Source: Artemia franciscana (taxonomy: Eukaryota > Arthropoda > Branchiopoda > Anostraca > Artemiidae). From it: 64,000 bases of DNA. This document shows positions 23,801 through 35,800 of this stretch, one piece after another. The notes under the pieces were generated by a model. That model did not search any database, had not been told where the DNA came from, and saw only the letters and a program-made list of their open reading frames with translations. The stretch spans positions 3,765,355 through 3,829,354 of the forward strand of contig NW_027062649.1 of assembly GCF_032884065.1 (NCBI RefSeq), read 5' to 3'. The translations under genes were made by a program, and so were the position numbers. The first letter of the stretch is position 1; the number at the start of each line of letters is the position of its first letter.

Positions 23801-26800
23801 GAAATTGAGTCTACTGGGAGCTTTCCGTTTCCAATTGCCAGCAATTGATCTGAAAATGTTTGACCAGAGTCATCGTTTTGCAATCGGACACGCATATTTG
23901 TAGTTAATTTTAATGTTTTTACGTGTGCCCATAAATTAGAATTTTTCAGGCAAGCATTCATTTCGTCTGCAGAGGTTGATCTAGGTATTATAGGTAATGT
24001 TTGCCTGAAATCTCCCGCAATGCCAAAATCAATTTTATCACAAACGTTTTACCAGTACCTCCTGGCGCATCCAAAAAGAAAATTTCTCCAACGCTGTAAT
24101 CGACACAATGCATTATCGTATCATAAATGTCTTTTTGTTCCGACGTTAACTTGGAAATGTTATTTTGTACATACGACAATAGATCACTCGTACTGTAACT
24201 TTGTTCACGATCCAATTCTACACATGTCGAAACAGCAGCGGTACGATTAGGTGAAGGCATTCCCAAATCCTGAAGAGGTTTGTTTGCCATACATACGCAC
24301 AAATCTTCAATAATAACTAAAGTGTAGTTATAAATTTCTGATGTAAAATCAAAAGTCATATCTGACGTCTCTAACCGTTTTCGATCGAGTATATCTTCGG
24401 ACATTTTCGATTTATATTTTCCCCATAACTCTGTAGGAGCTGAAGGAGAGCAAGTTGTCAGAATGATTCCAAACAATGCACGAATTTGACTTGGAGTTGA
24501 CGTTTCGTACGCGTCATTGATGCAGTTATCCCAGTGTTGATCATTCTCCAATAAATTCAGAGCTTGGCATGCAATACGGTAAGTGTCATGTATAGTACCA
24601 CTTACAGTTCTCAAATACTCAAAGGACGTCGGACCGGGTACATTCACCAAAAGCAGGCGTAGAAAGAAGCATTCATGTTGATTGGGGTGGACGGTGTAGA
24701 GTCTTCCTATCGTGGTATCTTTGAAGATGGTAGGTTGGCCGTCGACTGACTTACCCTGTTTTCGACGTTCAAATACTTTATTTTTAGTATTGCACGTGTA
24801 ATACGAAGGCACTTCAGTATACAGCAGTTTTTTTTGCAAAAGAATCATTTTTGCATAGCGAAAAGAAAACAGTTAACTTTGTATCCGGTGGATTCAGGGC
24901 TCTTTGTTGCACGTTGGATTCCGAAAAATAAACACGTTGACCATTCTGTAAATGTACCGCTAAGTGAACAACAACTGGACTACGTTCATGTATCGGAAAT
25001 GAAAGAATTCGCCAAACATCTTCATTACTGCTTATGTATCTTCCAGCCTGATATTGTACGATTTCGTCGATATCTTTGATTTCGGACTGCAAGCCAAAAA
25101 CTGCCATGTCACTGCCTTTGTTGACGTATTTACATATGTATTTGATTGCCTTTACGAAGTTACGGTATTCAACGTTTATGTATGCATTAAATGTTTTTGA
25201 TAATAATGGGGGATATGGAACAACTCACTGGTTATCTACTTCGATGGTGGTACCGTTACGCTTCTTTATTCTTGCTGTTTTACCGCCATCTTCAGTAGAT
25301 CTTCTTCCATATTGTGGGTAACCATCATTGCCAGTAATTGTGTTGGGTACTAAAAGTCGAGGATATTGCTTAGTGCACCTTCCTTTGGCCATGCATGGTG
25401 AATTTTCGTTCAGTGCACCGCAAGGTCCATGTATCATATTTTATAAAACAATATCATATAAACTCATCGACATTTTCATCAGGTATTCATATCATCAATT
25501 CCGTTAGAAGTAATTTTATAATGTAGCCAGATTAGTATATGTGCGTGTGGCAATCCTCGTTTTTGCCATTCCACTGAGTACATCCAGCATCGCACTGATT
25601 CAGGTTGCTCTTGTGATTCCTCGGCACGCTTTCTTTTGGTGATTTCTCTTTGAGACGCAAGCCTAATTTCACGCTGTTGTTGTGATTCCTCGGCACGCTT
25701 TCTTTTCTTACTTTCTCTATCAGCCGCAAGCCTGTTTTCTTGCTGTTCTTGTGATTCCTCGGCAAGCCTTCTTTTTTCACTTTCTCTTTTAGCAGCAAGT
25801 CTGGTTTCGCGTTGCTCTGGTAGTTCCTCGGCACGCTTTCTGTTCTTACTTTCTCCATCAGCCGCAAACCTGTTTTCTTGCTGTTCTTGTGATTCCTCGG
25901 CACGCTTTCTTTTCCTACTTTCTCTATCAGCAGCAAGTTTTTTGGCATATACTCTTTGAGCAGCTTCCTCGGCTGTTGCCATTGTAGGTTCTTCAGTCAT
26001 TTTACAATTAAAAATTTTTCCGTAAACAAATGTCTTAAATACCTTTGATGACGTCATCGTCATAACAAACATGACGACAACTAACTTCATGACGACATGA
26101 CATGACGACATGACGTCACTCGATAGACACACAGACAACTTAATTTTATATATATAGAAACGTCAGTTGACAAACATGACGTCAGTCGACACACAAACAT
26201 GACGTCAGTAGACAGACACACAGACAAACAACTTATTTTTATATATATAGATAGATACGTCAGTTGACAAGCATGACGTCAGTCGACACACAAACATGAC
26301 GTCAGGAGACAGACACACAGACAAACAACTTATTTTCAAATATATAGATGAAACTATTTACTAAACTCAGAATAAAGGTGATACAAAATAGTATCTTAAT
26401 TTTAATGGAAAGGATGAAACTGGTGTGCTGCAACCAATTTAACAATTTTCAATTCTACTTTCGCCAACAGTAATCTTAAATTACCGCAATCGACTATTTG
26501 CAATGGGTTTATTTTTTTTGTTAATAAATTGATTACCGTACTTAATCCATGTTCCAGTAAGCATGATGACGGACATAAAATCAACCATTTTTTATGACAA
26601 GTCAAATGAGTAGATAAGCCGTAGGGGTCTCCTTTTGCAGCCAGAACTGTTGGTAGCCACTTTTGAATTTCAATTTCAATTGATCGTTTGCAGTTACTTC
26701 CGTCAATTCTTCTTGTTACTGTGGAGAATCTTCTATATTTGAACTTAAAAAAGGATACAAAATCCAATTATGTATATTCATTTTTAATGTATCATCAAAT

Positions 26801-29800
26801 CGTTTATTAAAATATGAATGGAATGTATCCAAATTCTCACAATAAGAAAGTATGTCGCCATCTTTTTTTCTGGTCCTGATAAATTTAGAAACTGGCTGAA
26901 TTCCTCTTGCCCGAAATTTCGCTTGTACGATAAAAAGTTGTGTCATAAATGCAGAAAGAGCAGATTTGATTTTTATCAAATTCATCACCTTGAAGTTGAA
27001 GATTGCTTTGATTAAATTTTTGAAACAAATCGTTCTAGTAAGCGATGCCACTTATGGATTGAATTTGTTTGGATCCCTAATCCTCATTTTTATCTTTCGA
27101 GAACTCCAGCACCGAGTTAAATAGCTTGTAAAACCTATCTAAACATGCAGCCTACGACAACCATCAGATTTCCGTATGAAGCTGCTAACACGTAAATTCT
27201 TCATAGCTTCCTAAAGTTTTTTGGGTTATGAGTTCTTTTAAGTCAAACCGAGAATTTAAATTCGTTCAACTGAATTTTTTTTTTCTTATGCTCTGGTGTA
27301 TAATTTGTCAACCATACTTTTGTCGCTCTCAGCATTTCATTTTCTGTTGCGAGTCCTTTCCTGCCATGAGCCCGTTACAACCTCTTTCTTTTCTTGACGT
27401 TTTCTTTTTCTCCTTCATTCCTTCTTATTTTCTGCTTCTCCCGATTCGGACATGTTACAATACTCACAACTCCTTTACTTTGTTCGTTTATGCTGTTTCT
27501 TTTCTTTAATTTTTCTTTGTTTTTGCTTCAGTCCTTCATCTTTTCTTCCTCTCCCAATTCGGACATCTTACTATGCTCAAAACTCCTTTACTTTGTTCGT
27601 TTATGCTGTTTCTTCTCTTGAATTTTTCTTTGTTTTTGGTTCAGTCCTTTATCTTTTCTTCCTCTTCCAATTCGGACATCTTACAATGCTCACAACACCT
27701 TTACTTTGTTCGTTTATTCTGTTTCTTCTCTTGACGTTTTCTTTTTTCCCTTCATTCCTTCTTATTTTCTTCTTCTCCCAATTGGGACATCTTACAATCC
27801 TCACAACTCCTTTACTTTTTCAAGAGAACTTGTGAAAATTACAACCCCGTGTTGCGTAAAAACTCTTGAAAAGCATGAATATTTTAGTAAGCAGAAAGAA
27901 AATTCATTGGCCTTTTCTGGGCCCGAGCAGTTTGATCAAGTACCGAACTTCCAAAAAGGAGAATGGCTACAAACTCAAATTTGGATATTTGAAACAAAAC
28001 CTATATTACATCAGATTTTCTCTCGGAATTTACCTGAATATTAACCTGTTTCAGAATTTAGCTGAATAGAGGATAAGCCTGAATATTTTTTGATGGTACA
28101 ATAGGTTTTCTATATTATTATGAATAGGCCTAGCAGCTTCAACTCTAGAACTCGATCGATTTTCAGACTGAATTAACAGATAGTCTAACAGCAGTCTTAG
28201 GCCGTCAAAGTTTTGGATGGGAAAAGTATCAATAGATCGCTTGCACTATACTGAAAACGTCTCTCACCAGATACTAACAGCATCAACTCCAACTAGTTTC
28301 AGCGTGAGGTTATCACAGTTAAAAAGTGTAGTCTTTGAGTTTAGTTAAAAAAGGTCGGCATAAAAAATAATGAGGTTCAATATTACTAATAAAAAGAGCT
28401 AGACAGTAGCACCAGATTGCAATAAGATGTAACACCAGCCTGAAATAAGGAATCAGCTGCCTTAATTCTTAATTTTTAGCATTTTTGCAAATAGACTATT
28501 AGTTGTAAAACATGAACTTAATGTATATCCATTATTTACAAAAAAAAATTATAGAACTAGCGTAATGTTTTTGATAAACAAAGCCAGAAATCCTTGAATA
28601 CGCGCTTTCGCTAGAATATTAGTCATTTTTATCTAGTTACTCATTACCTAACAATCGATAAATAATTATTTAATTTCGTTTCTGATCAACAGCATCTTTT
28701 TACTCAATGACTTTGAAAATTCTTGAATACCAGCTTCTGTGAAAATCCAACATTAATTCCCAACTAAATCCTATTTTGAGCAGTCTTGCTAGAATATTAG
28801 TCATTGTTATCATTTTACTCATTATCTAATCAATTTCTAAGAATATTAGATTGGAATAATTAATTTAATAATTAGGTTATGGTCAATGGCTTCTATACTT
28901 ATTTTAACAAAACTGCAGAATAATTACAGACCCAAAAAAGTAGAAGACACCAAGCCTATAAGGAAACGAAGACAGACGAGCAAAAGGACAAACTTTTTGG
29001 CCACCAAAAATGTGCTCCGTTGGATATCTGTTTCATGTATCTTATGTCTGTGACAGAGTTAAAATTATGCAAAAATAAAACTGAAATGAAAATAGTTTCA
29101 GAGTTTAGTCATTTTCTTCTTAGGAATGACACGCAACATTTATGAACAGCATCAATTGTATGAGAAAAATAATTTTTAATGTTGCTAAATTTACATTTAC
29201 TTCAAAAATTATAAAATTGTGAAAAATAAAATTATTGAAAATAAACATATTTGTGCAGAAAAAAAAATTGGAATGAAAATAGTCTCAGAATTTAGTTATT
29301 TTTCTTCTCAGGAATGACACGCAGCATTCATGAACAGCATCGATTTTATAAGAAAAATAATCTTTAATGTTGCTAAATTTACATTTATTTAAAAAATTAA
29401 CGATGACCGATTACTGAATGTATTTAAAAGCCTTTTAACATTTAAAAGCCTTTCAAAAGTCGATTACCTAATACATTATATAGCCTTTAAAATGCTGTAG
29501 CCAACCAGACTTTTCGTGGAGGGTGATAGTTAGTTAATGAGATTTGAGGCACTAAATTCATTTCAATGAATTTCTGCTGATGAGACACCAAACTGGTTTC
29601 AAGCAGATTGTGGTCATCAGCTTCTATACTTATATTTAAAAAAAAAAAAAACAACAGAGCAAGAATAAATCCAAAAAGGTAGAAGGCTCAAAGCCCATAA
29701 GAAAACGAAGACAGTCAAGCACAAGCACCAAACTTTTTGGTTACCACAAAATTGGCTCAGTTGGATATCTGTTTCATGTATCTTATGTCTGTGATAGACA

Positions 29801-32800
29801 TAAAAATGTGCAGAAACAAAATTGAAAAGAAAATATTTTCAGAGTTTAGTCATTTTCTTCTCAGGAATGACACACAGCATTCATAAAAAAAATCTTTAAT
29901 GTTACTAAATTTACATTTAAATCAATTGATCAATTACTGAATATATTTAAAAGTCCATTAATACATTTAAAAGCCCTTTAAAAGCTGATTACTGAATACA
30001 TTATACAGCCTTTAAAAAGCTGTAGCCAACAGAGTTTTCGTGAATGGTGATAATTAGTGAGATTTCAGGCACTAGATTCGTTTCAATGAATTTCTGCTCT
30101 TGACACATCAAACTGCTTTCAAGTTTTGGTCAACAGCTTCTATACTAACATTTTAAAAAACTGCAGGACAATTGCAGAACAACAAGATAGAACTCGAGGT
30201 TTAGGGATTTTTGTGTCGTCGTCACTTAGGTCAAGTCTGTTTGAGGTAAGTGATCATCATTTAGCCATTCGAATTGAGAGTTCTGTCTTCATAAATGTTT
30301 ATTTACCAACAAATTACTACAATGATGAATCTGAGTGTCTATTTGCTCTATCATGTCAAAAATTAGGACCCTGTTTAAAAAAATAAAGCGTTTAGGGCTT
30401 CAATGTGCAATCGTAGGGGATTTTAATTGCCATTTAAGTGAAGTAGGTTCCAAACTTTCTATGAGGACTAGTCTGATTTAAGGCCTTTTTGGTGATTTTT
30501 TTTTTGTGCTGTTGATAAAGAATCTGTTTTTACTTATATACACACATTGTCCAATATTTTGAACTGGATCATGTCTCAGCTTCCTCTGATTTTGTTATTG
30601 ACCAGATGAAAGTCCTGTGCGAATTTAGGCTTTCAGATCATTTTCCTTCTTCTTTCTAAACAGAGAAGCTGGCCCCTCATCCGTCCATTGTAATATCTGA
30701 GTCTCAATTTGTTCACGATTGGTCAAAAATTAATTCGGAATTATTTATACTTTCGTCAAATTTTATAGTGGATAAGATCCGTATTCCCTTCCACCTTTTA
30801 CATAAATCTCTTCCACTTCCTGATATTGAAATGCAGCCATGTTTGGATGTTAGATCTTTGATGTTTATTAACTACTCGACGATCTTGAAAAGACATGTAA
30901 CACTCCACTACATCAGTTCGGGTTCAAACGAAGAACATGATGTGCACATGCACTAACAGTCATGGCAAACGCACTAATTGATGCATAATCTGCGGGGGAA
31001 TGTCTTGCTCTTGCTAGTCATGACGTCATACGTGCCTTTGACTCGTTAATACAGCCTGCAATGCTTCTAAAAGCTGACAAGCGAGGGCTAGACCCTGCAG
31101 TTATCCTCACACTTTGGGACATGTATTCTCGACTGCGTAATCCACTAAAATTACCGCCTGTTAAGAGTATGCCTCCAGTTGCTCGAACAAAGCTTATTCC
31201 AGTTTTAAAAGGTGCACATCACCTGGTATATTTAATAACTACGTCCTTGATATTCAGGATATATGTCCCTCCTCATTAGTTTTTTCGTCAAGAAATCTGT
31301 CACTAATTTGTCATGCTGACGATGTTCTGAATCTTGGTCGCACCCTGCTACGAGTCAGTGATGTTTTTTCTATCCTCCAAGCAGAACACCTTAAGCTTAG
31401 CCTACTTTTCAACTCTGCCAAGTCGGAAATTGTCCTTTTTAACTGGAAGAGCGATCTACTAAATTCCGTCAAACTTGGGAATTCTTCGGCTCAACCTGTC
31501 AATCACCTCGTGTATCTTGGTCTTCCTATAAGTTCATCATCTACACGCCACACCCGGTACCTCCTCATTGAACATCTAACCCGCCGCATTTCCGCCTCTT
31601 ATACCTCAATAATATTCTGCAAGTTCATATTCAACCGGCATTTGCTACCTAGCCTTTTCAATGCAATAGCTCTCCCTCACATTCTGTATATTTCACCCTT
31701 TTAGAAACTGTTAACTACTCTGCCTTCCACCCAGTCAAAGCAACACAAAAATTGTTCGTCAGTTTAAAATTGCTGAGCCAAATATTGCAGTAACCTAAGT
31801 AATAATTAAACACAATAAAAGTAAATATGACTTATCCTGCAGTAGTTTTTAAATTTGTTATTAATTCATGGTTTATTTTTATCCGTAAATATCGCTGCTA
31901 TGTACAATAATCGGTTTCTTCTTCTTCTTGTGCTTTTCATTTGTTTTTGTTTTTTTGTGTTTTTTCCTCTACTTCGTCTTATCATGTTATGTGAATGATG
32001 AGTGTTCAATAAGTAGATAAACAAATCAAATATAGACCTAAAACGTAGAAGACTCAAAGCCCACAAGAAAACGAAGACAGACGAGCACAAACACCAAACT
32101 TTTTGGTAACTAAAAATTGGTTAAGTTGGATATCTGTTTCATGTATCTTATGTCTATGATAGACAATGAAATTGAAAGGAACATTTTTTTTTAATTTTAG
32201 TCATTTTCTTTTCAGAAATGACCCGCAGCATTTATGAACAAAAAAAATTATATGTAATTTTGCTAAATTTACATTTATAGAAAAAATTACCGTTGACCGA
32301 TTACTGTTTAAACTTAAAAGCCTTTTAATACATTTAAAGGGCTTTCAAAAGCCGATCACTGAATACATTATACAGCCTTTAAAAAGCTGTAGCCAACCAG
32401 ACTTTTCGTGGATGATGATAGAGAGATTTGAGGCACTAACTTCTTTTTAATGAATTTCTGCTGTTGACTCATCACACTGCTTTCAAGCAGGTTGTGGTCA
32501 ACGGCTTCTATGCTTACATTTTAAAAAAGAGTAAACCAACTATAGACCCAAAGCCCATAAGAAAATAAAGACAGACGAGCAGAAGCAGCATACTTTTGGC
32601 TCTCAAAAATTGGCTCCGATTGATATCTGTTTCATGTATCTTATGTCTGTGATTGAAATAAAATTGAAAGAAAAATATTTTCAGATTTTAGTCGTTTTCT
32701 TCTCAAGAATGACTGCAGCATTTATGAACAATAAAAAAAACTTTAGTGCTGCTAAATTTACATTAATATAAACAAGAGCTAAGAGCTCATATGGCACTTG

Positions 32801-35800
32801 TGACGAGGTCGGAAGAGCCAAGAGCTCATATGGTATGAGCTCTAGCAAAATTTTAGGAATCAATAGACTGCTTTAAGAGGAAAATCAGAGGCTTAATGCC
32901 GGTCAAGATTTAAAATAAGAGCTCTGAGTCACGAGGTCCTTCTAAATATCAAAATTCATTAAGATCCCGTCACCCGTTCTTAAGTTAAAAATACCTCAAT
33001 TTTTCTAACTTTTCCAAATTAACAACCCCCAGCTCCCCCAAAGAGAACGGATCCGTACGAATTGTGTTAATCTCGTATCTATAACTTGTGCTTATTCTTC
33101 CCATCATGCTTCGTCCTGATTTCTCCACTCTAAGCGTTTTCCAAGATTTCCGGTTTCCAAGATTTCTGTTTCCCCCCACCAGCCCTCTATGTTCCCGGAT
33201 CCGCTTAAATTGAAAATGGAGCATCTGAGACATAAGATTATTCTATATATCAAGTTTCATTGAGATCCGATCACCCATCCGTAAGATACCTCAATTTCAC
33301 GTTTTCCAAGAACTCCAGCTTCCCCCTCCAACTCCCTTCAATGTCACCGGATCTGGTCGGGATTTAAAACGAGAGTTTTAAGCACAAGATCCTTCTAGAT
33401 ATCAAATTTCATTAAGACCTGATCACCCGTTCGTAAGTTACAAATACCTCATTTTTTCTAATTTTTCGAATTACTCCCCCCCCCAGTTCCACCAAAGAGA
33501 GCGGATCCGGTCCGGTGATGTCAGTCACCTATCTTGGACGTGTGCTTATTCTTTCCACCAAGTTGTCATCCTGATCTCTCCGCTTTAAGCGTTTTCTAAG
33601 ATTTTTGGCCTCCCCCCCCCTAATAACACTGAACCCGGTCAGGATAAAATATAAGAATCTAAGTTTCGAGATCCTTCTAAATATGGAATTTCGCAAGTTA
33701 AAAATACCTCATTTTTTCTAATTTTTAGAATTAACCTACCCCCCCCCCACTCCCCTAAAGAGAGCAGATCCGTTCCGGTTATGTTAATCCCGTATCTAGG
33801 ACTTGTGCTTATTTTTCCCACCAAGTTTCATCCCAAACCCTCCACTCTAAGCATTTTCCAAGAGTTTAGGTTCCACCCCCCCCCCCAATATCCCCTTCAC
33901 CAGATAAGGTCATAATACCTTATTATTTCTATTTTTTTCCGAATTAACCGCCCCCCCCCCACTCATGATCAAATCGGGAAAACGACTAATTCTAATTTAA
34001 TCTTGTCTGGCCCCTGATACGCCTGCCAATTTTCATCGTCCTAGCTTGCCTGGAAGTGTCTGAAGTAGCAAAACCGGGACAGACAGACAGACAGACAGAC
34101 ATACCGACAGAATTTGTGATCGCTATATGTCACTTGGTTAATACCAAGTGCCATAAAAATTACCGATGACCGATTACTGTTTACACTTAATAGCCTTTTA
34201 ATACATTTAAAAGCCTTTTAAAAACCGATCACTGAATACATTATACATCCTTTAAAAAGCTGTAACCAACCAGACTTTTCGTCGATGGCGTTAGTGAGAT
34301 TTGAGGTATTAACTTCTTTTCAATGAATTTCTGCTGTTGAAATACCACACTGCTTTCAAGCAGGTTGTGGTCAACGGCTTTTATGCTTAAATTTTTAAAA
34401 ACTGAAGAGCAATAATTGACGCGAAACGTCGAAGACAGACGAGCACAAGCACCAAACCTTTCGGCTACCAGAAAATAGCTTAATTGGATATCTGTATCAC
34501 GTGCCTTTTATCTATGATCATGTGCCTGTGTATCACGTGCCTATGAATAAAATTGTGCAAAAATGAAATAGAGATAAAAATAGTTTTGGTTTTTAGTCGT
34601 TTTCTTTTCAGAATGACAAGCAGCATTTCTTAATAGCATCTATTTCTGATCAGCATCGGTAATTTCAAAAATTACCGACGACTGATTGCCGAATACGATA
34701 GTCATATTTTTCGGCAGGTTTTGCTAGTTCTATGTTATTTAGCCACCATTTAACACACCGATGATCTCTAGATTGGGGCAGTTAGAAATTCAAGACAACA
34801 CTGTTTACACGGAAGGCAGAATTTTCAAGATCTCCATGGCGTAAACTTCAAAATGCAATATGTTCCGACAAGTCAAACCACCTTTATATATCCCTTCTCT
34901 AACCAAGATGTGGTTTTTACCTAAGTTAATTTTTTTGTTTAATTTTGGTATTTATTACATTTTATCTGTTATTTCCCTTATACCATACACCACATCCTTA
35001 CACCACAGAGACAAAACAAACGTCAGATCATATACTTTAATTTTCAATGTATCACGCCTAAACTATTCTTCTTATGAGCACTACCCCTTAGGATATATTC
35101 ATTTCCCTTCAATTCGAGCAAACCTAAAAAGGGAGGGGGATACCAAACCAAACATTTACGGAAAATTTTGAATTATACAATGGAGAGTAGAATAAAATTA
35201 GTCAAAATCATTGATAGAAATTAGCTGAAGTATGCAATGTAGAAACTTTTTCGGTTGAGTCCGGGCGTTCAATAGGCTGGATAATCAGAATGGAGGGAGA
35301 GGACAGGCCTTTAAAAAAAAATTAGTTTTGTGTATGAATTATTTAAAGCCTGTCGGCAAAATATTATATGGCTTGGAAACCTATTTTTACCTCAACTAAT
35401 TAAAATACAATAAAAAAAATACAATTAATCAAAACAATCACAAAAAGGCAATTAATTTTGCTAAAAAAAAAATAGAACATACTTGAATGGTGTGCCTTCA
35501 ATTTCTCCCCAAGTCATATAGGGAGACTCTCCAACTCCTGGCATTGGCGAAGGAGTTCGAAGTAGTTTAAAACCACCAACCTGAGGGGTTGTTGGAACCT
35601 TGATTTCGGATCCATCAACGTCAATGTGACCTACGAAAAAAATACAGTTATATTACAAACAAGGTTTCAATATTCAACCGGGTTTTTAATTTTAGGGACT
35701 ACCTAAAAAACTGCAGTAAAATGAATGTTTTGCTGGCAATAGGAATGCAGATGAAAGCCTATAGATAAATAACAGGGGACAAAATAAGATAACAAATAAA

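Larger units (their letters stand above)
23346..26348 (-). mobile_element. Helitron, 3.0 kb, defective autonomous type
   Basis: Minus-strand element with 5' TC at 26348-26347 and CTAG at 23349-23346 after a hairpin (stem GGGGTGGC). It is flanked by A (23345) and T (26349). It contains three tandem 5' terminal modules (26348, 26251, 26158), six TGACGTCA palindromes, an N-terminal coding region with 23-residue repeats, a truncated HUH Rep domain and a broken helicase. Large internal deletions remove most of the Rep N-terminus, Walker B and the helicase C-terminus. It sits inside one copy of a local duplication, and the other copies show the uninterrupted site. Confidence 0.92.

Noticed and set aside
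26105-26348. CRISPR-like direct repeats
   Set aside because: Units of 93-97 bp are whole Helitron 5' ends in an animal genome; there are no short repeat-spacer units and no cas genes.
27228-27835. Series of overlapping hydrophobic frames
   Set aside because: They repeat the same words with the 113-bp tandem repeat and have no conserved features.
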